Part shown: one piece after another, positions 10,522 through 20,178 of the stretch
Position numbering within the stretch: the stretch's first letter is position 1
Layout: every line of letters begins with the position of its first letter
DNA from: Tricholoma matsutake
Lineage: Eukaryota; Basidiomycota; Agaricomycetes; Agaricales; Tricholomataceae
DNA length: 64,000 nt
Direction: 5' to 3'
Assembly (NCBI GenBank): GCA_026075535.2
Contig: AP026545.1
Span: forward strand, 8,742,001 to 8,806,000
Translations under genes and position numbers: made by a program
The notes under the pieces: model-generated
The model's database searches: none
Told to the model about the DNA's origin: nothing
Seen by the model: only the letters and a program-made list of their open reading frames with translations

Positions 10522-11150
10522 ATTAGTGCAAACCTCATGTCTCAACCTCTGGAGACCCCTCGGAATATGACTCCACTTGAGTACATAGAGAATGTTGGGC
10601 AACCTAACCCCTTTGACAAGGAAGGTCCAGTTAAAGAGGACAGACTTCCTGGTGGGCCTGATGACCCTCCGGGGATGACCCTGCTGACCCTCTACCTCCT
10701 GATGGCAGAAATCCTGATCCAGGAGATAGGTTCCTTGATGCTCTCTTCAACCTCTCGGATAGTCTCCGAACCCTCTGGCAGAGCCAAGCACCCAAGACTG
10801 AGAAAATCAAAGTTCATGACCCTGACACTTTCAATGGGGCCAATCCCTGGAAACTTCAGGACTTCCTAGTCTTGTGCAACCTTCATTTCCATGATCATCC
10901 TCAAGTTTTTGCTTCCGAAGAAAAGAAAATCCTGTCCATCCTTTCCTACCTCAAAGGGTCAGCCCTTAGCTGGTTCAAACCTGGACTCAATGACCCAACA
11001 AATTCTGCTCATTGAATGTGGAACTATGAGGTATTCCTTAGTGAGTTGGAAGGCAATTTTGGTCCTCACAACCCTGTTTGGGACACAGAGAAAGCCCTTT
11101 CAGAACTCACCATGAAGTGGATAAATAGTGAAGTATAATGTGGACTTCTG
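10522..11150 (+). pseudogene. gag of gypsy copy 1 (degenerate)
   Basis: Begins at about 10537 with MSQPLETPRNMTPLEYIE. After a frame change the Gag core reads PDTFNGANPWKLQDFL, KILSILSYLKGSALSWF and NYEVFLSELEGNFGPHNPV, the order seen in retrotransposon Gag (PF03732-like) proteins of fungal gypsy elements. No intact CCHC zinc knuckle remains between this block and the protease. Several frameshifts and stops make it non-functional. Confidence 0.75.
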
Positions 11151-11374
11151 GGAAATGTAGTCCTGGGTCAACTGGAACAAGGCTGCTCTTCACAACTGGT
11201 ACTTCTGAGGTCTTCCACTCCGCCTTCACATAGAAGTACTGCAGGGGGGATGACCCAAAACTTTAGCATCCCTACATCTTAAAGCTCAGGATGCTGACAA
11301 CATCTATTGGATGCAAGAAGAAGAAACCCACTTAGAAGCAAAGACCCCTGGAAATCTCACACACCCCATGAAAA

Positions 11375-14300
11375 ATGAATCTAAAGGTTCTCCTAGCTCC
11401 AATTCCAACTCTAACACTCAGTCCAAACACCAGCCCTTGTCCAGCACTAACCACACAAACCAATCCTCCCCCAGTCATAAAACTCCTGGTCACTTTTCCA
11501 TCTGGTGAAGTGTTCAATCTGACATTTTATGTAACCTCGCTGGACTCTTCCTGTTCTGCAGTACTTGGTCATAACTGGCTGAAGCAATACAATCCATTGA
11601 TTGACTGGTCTTCAGGCCAAATAATTTTCTGTTCCACAGCTCAAAGAGGTCCTGCCCCCTCAATGTCTTCCGACTCTCCTATCTTGTGTGAGTCACCTTC
11701 ACCTCTGAACCTTCCAGTGGAAACCCACAAAAACCCTGTGATCACCAAATCCTTGAAACTTATACCTCCTGAGATCTCCTTCATCAATGCTGCTGCTTAC
11801 ATGCACACAAGCAAACTCCCTGGGGCTGTAGCCTTTCAGATGACATTCTCCCCAGAAGGACTGATGGCTAAATCTTCTGTGGTTTCTGAAAATCCTCCAG
11901 ATCTTTCAGAGGTTCCAGAGGAATATCACAAATTTGCAGATGTCTTTAACAAACAAAAAGCTGACACTCTTCCTCCACACCATCCCTATGACCTCAAGAT
12001 AGAGATGGAGGATAATGCTCCCCCACCTCTGGGTTGCATGTACTCCCTCTCTCCCTCTGAGCTCAAGGCCCTCCAAATATTCATTGAAGAAAATGTTTGC
12101 TTGGGCTTCATCCACCCCTCCAAATCCCCTCATGGTGCTCCTATACTCTTTGTCAAGAAAAAGGATGGAAGTCTCTGACTGTGTGTTGACTACCAGGGAC
12201 TCAACTGCATCTCAAAGAAGGACCACTACCCACTTCTGCTAATCTCGGATCTCCTGGACTCTCCAGGGAAAGCTTGTGTGTTCACCAAAATCGACCTATG
12301 GCATGCCTATCACTTAGTTCACATCGCTGAGGGAGATGAGTGGAAAACCATTTTCCACATGCGTTATGGCTCTTTTGAATAGCTGGTGGTTCCATTTGGG
12401 CTCACCAATGCACCTGCAGCTTTCCAGCGCCTCATGAATAACATCTTCAGTGACCTTCTAGATGTCAGTGTCATTGTCTACCTCAATGATATCCTAATCT
12501 ACTCCAATGACATGAGTCAACATAAGGCTCACATCAAGGAAGTTCTTCAGAGACTCCGTAAAAATGGGCTCTATACTACTCTGCAGAAATATGAGTTCCA
12601 CAAAGACAGCGTGGAATACTTGGGGTTCATCCTCTCTCCTGATGGGCTTCGGATGTCTGAAGTCAAAGTCAAAACCATCCTTGACTGGCCTGAACCTTGA
12701 AAGGTTAAGGATATCCAATCCTTCCTCAGATTTTGCAACTTCTACCGATGCTTTATCCACAGATACTCTGACATCATCATCCCTCTCACCTTACTTATTT
12801 GGAAGCACCATGGGATTTTGGCAAGAAATGTCAAGAAGCCTTCCACAAATTAAAAGAAGAACTCACCCATGCCCCCATACTCACTCAATGGCTACCGGAC
12901 TCCCACATTATCCTGGAGACAGACGCCTCAGACTATGCCTTAGCAGCTATCCTTTCCATCTGTACCCTGGATGGAGAAATCCACCCAGTGGCATTCCAAT
13001 CCCACTCCTTTAACCCAGCTGAATTGAACTATGACACCCATGACAAGGAACTTTTGGCTATCTTTGAGGCCTTCAAACACTGGCAAAAGTACCTCAAGGA
13101 TTCCAGAGATCCGGTAGATGTGGTCACAGATCACAAAAACCTGGAATACTTCAGTACCACAAAACTCCTTACTCGTCGTCAAGCTCGGTGGTCAGAATAC
13201 CTCTCACAGTTCAACCTTGCCATCTGCTTCCACCCTGGTAAGCTGGGGGCTAAACCCGATGCACTCACTAGACGCTGGGACATCTACCGCAAAGGGGGAA
13301 ATAGCAACTTCACCTCGGTGAACCTGAGCAATTTCCATCCAGTCTTTACTCAAGAACAACTCACATCCTCCCTTTGAGCCACTTTCCTTGCTACTCCTAT
13401 CATCCGACAAGCTGTTCTCATGGATATTGAAAAACTCCACAATGATATCTGATCCTCACTGCCTCATGATCCCATTTCCTCTTCACACCTTCCATCACCA
13501 TTTGCTCCAAATTGGTCTCTAGACGACAGTGGACTTCTCTGCCACTTTGACCAGATTTACATCCCAGATGTTGCAGACCTCCATCTTAAAGTCTTACAAT
13601 ACAAGCATGACCATATTCTCTCAGGTCACTATGGACAAAACAAGACCCTTCAACTCATCTGACATGATTACATTTGGCCCAACCTCCGCACCTTTGTGCA
13701 GGACTTTTTCAAGTCTTGTACTACATGCAAATGCTCCAAATCGCCCCAGCACAAGCCTTATAGATTTTTGAAACAACTTCCAGTTCTGGAAAGGCCTTGG
13801 AACTCAATCTCAGTGGACTTCATTGAACAATTACCAGATTCCAATGGACACACTGCTATTCTAGTCATTGTAGACTGACTCTCCAAACAGGGCATCTTCA
13901 CCCCCACAGTAAATGAAATCACAGCTCAAGAACTTGCTAATCTATTCATCATGCATGTCTTCTCCAAGCATGGTGTTCCATCTCATGTTGCCTGTGACTG
14001 GGGTTCCGAGTTCATTTCCCACTTCTTCCCCTCTCTCGGGCAAGCCCTGGACATGAAGATCCACTTCACTTCAGATTACCATCCAGAAGGCGACGGACAG
14101 ACTGAATGCCTCAACCAGACCCTTGAACAGTACTTGCAGATTTTCTGCAACTACCAACAGGATAACTGGTCCCAGCTTTTATCTTTGGGGGAATTTGCAT
14201 ACAACAATGCTCCCTCAGCTTCCACTGGAGTTTCACCCTTCTTTGCCAACAAGGGTTACCACCCAAGCATCACAGTTTTCCCAGAGCACGAACTAGCCTT

Positions 14301-14889
14301 GCAATGCACTTGCCATTTTGTGGTCGACCTTGATGATTTCCACCAGGAACTCCAGAAGCAACTCACAGAAGCACAGAAGTGCTATCAAGGTCCTGCAGAC
14401 AAACACTGGGCTCCCACTCCTGACTTCAAAATTGGTGACTATGCTTTTGTCAAAGGCGAGCACTTACACACTACTCAACTCTCTAAGAAACTCTCAGAGA
14501 AGTTCTATGGCCCTTTCCAAATTATTGCCAGTCTGGGTACCCACTTGGTTACCCTTCAACTTCCGGATCACCTCCAGGCTGTCCACCTGGTATTCCATCT
14601 CTCCCAACTGGAAGAGGACACCCCCAACACAATTTCTGATTGTACCCAACTTCCACCTCCTCCAGTAATTATAGACAATGAACTGGAGTACAAGATTGCA
14701 GAAATCCTTGACTCAAAGATTGACAACCGCCGCCAATGCAAGTTACTCTATTTTGTGTGGTGGGAAGGTTACCAAGGAACCAATGAAGAAACCTCCTGGC
14801 TTCCAGCTACAGAACTTGATCATGCCCAGGAACTCATTACAGACTTTCACACTCATTACCTGGGGAAACCCGGACCTCTTTCCACTTAA
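11375..14889 (+). pseudogene. pol of gypsy copy 1: protease, RT, RNase H, integrase, chromodomain
   Basis: Continuous similarity with stops. Protease region: LLVTFPSGEVFN and VLGHNWLKQYNPLIDW. Reverse transcriptase (about 11920-12790): [38 protein letters not shown]; the catalytic box reads VYLNDI (12477-12494), so one of its two Asp is lost. RNase H: ETDASDYAL. Integrase: zinc-binding part, WNSISVDFIEQLP, CDWGSEFISHFF, GQTECLNQTLEQYL. The C-terminus carries a chromodomain (LYFVWWEGYQGTNEETSWLP), placing it among chromoviruses. In-frame stops include TGA 12176-12178, TAG 12380-12382 and TGA 12698-12700; where comparison with copy 2 or the family is possible most look like C-to-T or G-to-A changes. 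Confidence 0.93.
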
Positions 14890-14946
14890 CACCCCTTCAT
14901 TTCAAAGCAAGATTCTGATCCATTCAAATAAAAAAATAACAGAAAT

Positions 14947-15714
14947 CTAAAGTAATTCTGGATTCCTGCCCGATCCCTGCTCCTCCCCCACTCCCTCACC
15001 CTCCACTTCTTCTGCGAGTCCTGGCAGCTCCCCTTGCACATTGAACTCCTCCTCCTCTTCATCCTCTTCTTCTTCATCCCCTTCCTCCTCAGACTTCTGC
15101 CTCCACTCCAGATCCAACACCCCTTGGATGTCCAACATAGTATCTTGAATGCCCAGTACACCCTCACGTATAACCTGGAGCTCCTGGAGCTCCCACAATT
15201 CTTTCTTCATCCCTTTTACTGCCCCCACCAACTCCCTAAGCAACTCCATCACTCCCTCGTTGCTCCCCAGCCTGGATCCTCCCAGCAACTCCTGCCCCTC
15301 CCATACTACATCCTTGCATGCGCAACCCCAGGTTCCCACCTGGAAACATGACAACTTCTGGTTAGAACATCTACTAGAAGTCAGCATGGAAGTGCAATGA
15401 GGATAAAGAGCAACTCACCTTTTACAAGGAATGGCAGCTTGTAACTGCACAGGGACCTCATTTTTGGGCACCTCTGCCTGTGCCTTTCCTTTTGCCTTCT
15501 GTTTGGGGGAGGCACTTCCCTCAGCCTCTTTGGGCTCCACCTCTCCAGCTTTCTGCTTCTTTTCTGCCCTCTTGGCAGCAGCAGTCTTTTTCCATTCCTC
15601 CTCTGCAGCCTTTTTCTCTGCCTCCACCCTAGCCACCTCCACTCTGGCAGCCTCCTCTGGTGCTTGGTGCTCCTCAGTCTCCCTGGCCTCTTCTTCCAAC
15701 CGGAGCTCTTCCAT
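14947..15714 (-). CDS. Antisense coiled-coil/cysteine-cluster protein of gypsy copy 1
   Basis: Minus-strand gene between pol and the 3' LTR. Exon 1 (15714-15419) starts MEELRLEEEARETEE and encodes an Ala/Glu/Lys-rich helical segment with WKKTAAAKRAEKK, ending IPCK. A 48-nt intron (15418-15371, GTGAGT to TAGTAG) leads to exon 2 (15370-14947), RCSNQKLSCFQVGTWGCAC. Spliced, the cysteines begin C-x2-C-x6-C as in Zn(2)Cys(6) proteins, but the last two cysteines are missing: about 30 nt present in copy 2 (55821-56677) is deleted between short TGCAT repeats. A Glu-rich tail follows (EEEDEEEEEFN). Predicted length about 239 residues. Function unknown; DNA binding or a chromatin role is inference. Expression is unproven. 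Confidence 0.6.
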
Positions 15715-15801
15715 ATCTGTGTTGAAGGGAGTAGTGGAGTGTTGTGGTGGTTGTAGGAAGACCTGGGAACCCCAACAAAATCAACAAAGAAATAATTCCC
15801 C

Positions 15802-15853
15802 GATTTGGATTCAAACCTTCATGTGCCTCATAGGCTCGGCACTAAGGGGGAAA
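15802..15853 (-). repeat. tRNA-fragment-like hairpin and polypurine tract, copy 1
   Basis: On the minus strand GTGCC and GGCAC (15842-15838 and 15827-15823) pair around a 10-nt loop, followed by GGTTTGAATCC (15817-15807), a T-arm/B-box-like block. The plus-strand AAGGGGGAAATAC next to it is the likely polypurine tract before the 3' LTR. The same arrangement occurs at 56764-56812. Confidence 0.45.
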
Positions 15854-15856
15854 TAC

Positions 15857-16451
15857 TGTCAAGACTGATTCTCTTGACCAGATTTCTGATCGTTTTCTGC
15901 CCCCCTTCCCAGCCGCCTTGCCTCACAGCACACCTCCTATCAGCAGCACTGCCTAGAGGTGAAATTCCCTCAACCTCAATTCAATGAAATGGTTTCAGGT
16001 TATTTATCTCAGAAGCCAGTTTGCAATTATCACACCCACAGAAACTCCTATCACCTCTGGCCTTTAGTATTTAAGCTAGCTACTTTCATCTTGTATTAGC
16101 AGTTTGTAAATCAACCAAGTCTCCCACTTAATTCCATCCCAATTATGCTCCAATTACTCTCTTAAGTCTATCTCAAACTTTTGCTCATCCTCTCCAGAAA
16201 ATCTCCAGACCTCTGATCATCCTCCTTACCCTTGTCTTGAAATTAGAACACTTGACAAGGAGAAGGGTGCAACTTCTTATAAGTTGAAGCCAAGTCCTTT
16301 CTGTTTCCCCACTTGGTACAGCACATCAAGGAAACCCTGCCCTGGATTCCCATAGGGTTCCCTGCCTTGCTTGATCCACCCTCAGCAACTTCTATCATCT
16401 GGGTACGACCAGAAATCCGATGACTTCCTTCCTCCAGCCCAGTACTTAACA
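15857..16451 (+). repeat. 3' LTR of gypsy copy 1
   Basis: 595 bp, TGTCAAGACTG...TTAACA, preceded by the purine tract AAGGGGGAAATAC and followed by the TCTAT target duplication. It lacks the insertion seen in the 5' LTR and so shows the pre-insertion sequence. Confidence 0.95.
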
Positions 16452-16456
16452 TCTAT

Positions 16457-16659
16457 GCAGCTGGGATGAGTGTGAGAAATGGATGAGTATGCCAGAGAAA
16501 GAGTTTATGGCCAAATATGGTGATGAAGTGCAGGCAGAATACAAGCTACCAATGCCAGATGAATTGGAACAGCTTGAGCAGCAGGAGGAGGAGGAGGATG
16601 AAGATGAGCTGGATGTATCAGGTGAGGGGTCAGGTGATGAGGGGTCAGGTGATGAATAA
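16457..16659 (+). pseudogene. Last exon of the split uncharacterised gene
   Basis: Directly after the target duplication the plus strand reads WDECEKWMSMPEKEF, then MAKYGDEVQAEYKLPMPDEL and an acidic tail (QQEEEEDEDELDVSGEGSGDE) ending in TAA at 16657-16659. This is the expected C-terminus of the family whose 5' part ends at 8641. The codon phase across the rejoined site suggests an intron boundary or small change there. Confidence 0.65.
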
Positions 16660-17573
16660 GATATGGGTGTTGCTTAGTACATATTCTGGTTAACAGTGGT
16701 AATTGATTTACTTACCTCTTCATATTCATGCTTGCCAAGACACATAATGTATTTCAAGTTAATACCATCTTTTCTATTTATCCAAAGCTATTTACACATT
16801 GCCAGGGATGCAAAATTATTGGCGCCCTCTGTTGGGAGCCCAACATACAACCAGGACCTTCCTGCCAATACCATAAGTGCCTGCTGGCCACTGGATGGTT
16901 GTGACATGAGTGATAATATGGACAGGCTCAATAATACTGAGGTTGTTAGAGAGGAGTGCATCAACAATTCATACCATAAATCCAGGGTGGTGTATGAATG
17001 GTGCCTGCCTCTCCTCTTGTGTAGATAGTTATTGATGTGAGCAGACTCTTATGAAGGTGTGCATTATTCCCTCCAGTGGAAGTCTCCAAATGTTTTGAAT
17101 GAATCCTGTATCATGAGCCTGTGTCAATGGATTGTAGAACTTTATAGCACTGTTTCCTTTATGTTACTTTTCACAACTGAATGTGCACTCATCATGGTGC
17201 ACATGCAGAAGATGCTGGGCTTGTGGAGGGAGAATGATAGCATTTGGTGGCTTCCTGTCTGGTGAAGATAATCAAGCAGATTTTGCATCAGCAATCGGGT
17301 GTTTTAGTCTCTGGAAGTTGCTCAAGTTGAGCAACCAGCGGAAACCAGCAAGAACCCGGAAACTTGGGAACTTGGCAACCTAGGTCTATTTTCTTGGAAA
17401 TCTATCTGGATGCGCCAGAGCAGAAACCTCAGAAACTTACTGAAACCTTGGAATCTTCGGTCGCATGTCATAATCTTTGGTATACACTATCTACAAGGGT
17501 ATAGGAACATGGAAAATACTATGGCGAGGGCACAGGATGAGTAAATGAACACGTATGAACGACTGTGAGGGAT
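16660..17573. other. Region without recognised gene
   Basis: Only short unrelated reading frames. At 17330-17450 there are repeated GAAACC and GGAAACTTGG motifs; similar AAACC-rich sequence occurs at 23455-23545, on the far side of the Plavaka gene. No function assigned. Confidence 0.3.
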
Positions 17574-19854
17574 CTATGCTTTCTGAGGGCTTGAAGGAAT
17601 GTACAAATCTTTGCGGTATGCCAAAATTGCTGACTGATCTCCGTAGACATCCTCCTCCTCAGTAGTGGTGTTCTTTTTGAGCTCCAGGATGAGTCCCCAG
17701 CACCTCTCGCTCACACAATCTACGTGCCCAAGGAAGACCTGCAATGGCCGCCAGCAATTCTTGTGTGCAAATAACGGCGGTTCAGCATAAGTACCGGTTG
17801 CGAATGCTGTGAAACCACGTTCCACCTGACGACAATGATCAGGAATATGCATCATAGAAAGAATAAAGTACTCATACTGCAGTAAGAAGTAGGGTATATA
17901 AACCTTTTTGCATTGAGTGCTGGAAGGACAGAGCCTTCAATGTACCTGAGATATTGCATGGCAATTGGGGCAATGAATTCAGACTGCAGGAAACCATCAG
18001 GAGCCTGACATGCCACAACGGACATGGTAAGACCAAGCATACTGTATGAAAATGACAACTCACGATGTAACCAGGGTCATCGCATGGGACACTGCAAGAT
18101 TGTGGAGTAGGGATTTGATAATAGGCAGGGCCATCTCCTCGAAGCGCCCAGTGGACATATTCTCGGATTTTTGCTGGTTGTTTGAGGAACTCGGGCTTGT
18201 CAAAGAATTTCTTGATGGCCTGGAGGATGTCTCCGGCGAGTTTGGACTTTCAGCTATTAAGTCGTTTATATGCCTGAGAGTCATCGGTTCTTTCAGCAAA
18301 GTGATTAAAATGAAACATGAGAATACACACCATGGTAACAAGGGGGTCATCAGATGTCAATGCAAAATCAATGTTTGTGAAAGAGAGATCAAAAGCATTT
18401 TGCACTGTTGCAAGGAATGTCGAAGATTCAGAGGTAAAGTGAACAAGAGGTTCCCGTGAGTTATAGAGGGCGTGCGTGAGTGTCGGAATGAGGACATTCG
18501 GCCAGTGAGCATCACGAAGGAATTCTGCATGCGTGGACTTAGCCTTCGGTGGATTTTTCAAGTTCTTGACCTTCGACTTCTTCTTTTCCAGCTGTTTAAG
18601 TCCAGAGGGATTCAACGAAATTCCATCATTCAAGTTGGAGATCAATAACACATATTGTTACTCACCTTGATGGGGGTTTCATCATTGCTTTCGACTACCT
18701 CAATGAGCTACACCATTGATAAGCACTTTTATGGAAACATTAAAGCATTGAACGAACCTCATTCTTGCACAACCGATTGCGCTCTGGATTCAAAGTGTTG
18801 CGCGCTTGAGTGTGAGGAAAGGAAGGCCTGACGGAAATTGTGTCTTCATCATCAAGGCCACCACTTTGAAGTGGATCAATAACTTCAGGTGCCTTCTTGG
18901 AGTTCTTCAGCTTCAGATCGCTATGAAGACCCGCATTCTGGTATTTCCTCGGGGCTGATTCAAAGGGGGTGAATCTGTGCGGTGATCGGAAATCGGGATA
19001 CTAAGATTGGGATATGATAAACGGCATGTGATTCAACTCACGTTGTGTCGGCTGTAAGTTTGACCCTCTTGCTTGAGTTTGTTCCACCATCATTGTGCTC
19101 ACTGCGTAGTGTCTTCTCCTTCTTCTGGATCTCTTTGCGCAATGTGCCTTTAGCTGGTTTATTTTTTTCCTCTGGGAATAAAATTGGTTGGTCAGCAAAT
19201 TTGAAATGACATCCTACCGCTTACCCCCTTCCCTGTTTCAGCCTGAGGTTCATCACTCAGATCATCAGAGTAGGACTCCTGGTTGACTGCAGTGAAGTCG
19301 AAATCCTCTCCATCTTTGCTCTCATCAAGGCATTTTCTTCCTTGCTTGCGTATTGCTGCAGACAGTCGTTGTGGATTCTCAGTAAGCATTTGTTCGTCTT
19401 CAAGTCCCTCATTTACATTCATCTGTGCCAACAGCTCCTTTGCCCTCTCTCCCTCTTGTATCTTCTCTTCTATAGCTTGCTTCTGTGCTTCGCGCTCAGC
19501 GGCGACTTCTTGTGCTGTGCGATGAGTCTGTTTTGGTGTGGCAGGATGGACATTCTGGCCTGGATGATTTGGTAGAGGATCCCTGATGGCAGCCACCTCA
19601 TTTGGCTTCTTTACCTCTCCAGACATGTCAGTATTCTTGGGTCGCTTCTGTGTCGTTGAGTCGTTTTCTGGTCCTTCCATGGTAATTTCTTTATCTTTCC
19701 AAGCCCGCTTGCGCATGCTGGGACCAGTATTCGAGGACTGCTGATCATTCTCGATGGAGGTATCAGTTGGGATGGAGTTTTTTGTGTGTGGACGGCCTTT
19801 TGCCTGGGGCTTTTTTTGCTTTTGTTCTTCTGGTTCCATTGGATCGCTGGCCAA
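17574..19854 (-). pseudogene. Uncharacterised intron-rich agaricomycete gene with one in-frame stop
   Basis: Starts MASDPMEPEEQKQKKPQAKG and has a Lys/Pro/Glu-rich disordered first exon with a helical segment (RTAQEVAAEREAQKQAIEEK). Exon 2 reads EKNKPAKGTLRKEIQKKEK; exon 3 FTPFESAPRKYQNAG. Later exons include LLISNLNDGISLNPSG, GDILQAIKKFFDKPEFLKQP, VHWALRGDGPAYYQIPTP, APDGFLQSEFIAPIAMQYLR and RQVERGFTAFATGTYAEPP, ending LYIPSSPQKA. At least six short GT-AG introns are supported by frame continuity. The pattern matches a large family of mushroom proteins of unknown function. The only clear lesion is TGA at 18252-18250 (AYKRLNS then stop then KSKLAGDIL), best explained as CGA to TGA. The stop could be avoided by alternative splicing, so decay is likely rather than certain. 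Confidence 0.65.
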
Positions 19855-20178
19855 TTTGTCAGTCCCAGTATCCTGCTCAGCTGGTTGGGTCCCTTTCTGA
19901 CCTCGTTGTTGCTTTGGAGGATTGTTGGAAGCTATTTCAGTGTCGTGCTGTGCTGCTTGGGTTTCCTTCCGACCTCATCTCTGCCTAGGAGGATCTGGTT
20001 GATCAGGGCGACTGCTACAGTTCTTCACAGCGTGTTTTGGAGGCATGAGGATGGAATGTGGTGTTTGGGTAGGGTTTATGGTTGTTGTACAACAAAATGA
20101 GAAGTTCAACTTCACGTGCTCCTCGATTTGATTGTAGAATATCCTGGAATATCCTCGAATTTCTGAAGTTCAACTTCC

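Larger units (their letters stand above)
8642..16451 (+). mobile_element. Ty3/gypsy chromovirus-type retrotransposon (complete but dead)
   Basis: Bounded by a 5-bp target duplication TCTAT (8637-8641 and 16452-16456) and LTRs that begin TGTCAAGAC and end TTAACA. The 3' LTR is 595 bp; the 5' LTR is 1,651 bp but becomes exactly 595 bp once an internal 1,056-bp insertion (1,052 bp plus a 4-bp duplication) is removed. By eye the two LTRs differ at about 30 positions, nearly all transitions, so the insertion is not recent. Contents: gag, protease, reverse transcriptase, RNase H, integrase and chromodomain on the plus strand, and an additional gene on the minus strand before the 3' LTR. It splits an uncharacterised gene. 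Confidence 0.93.
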
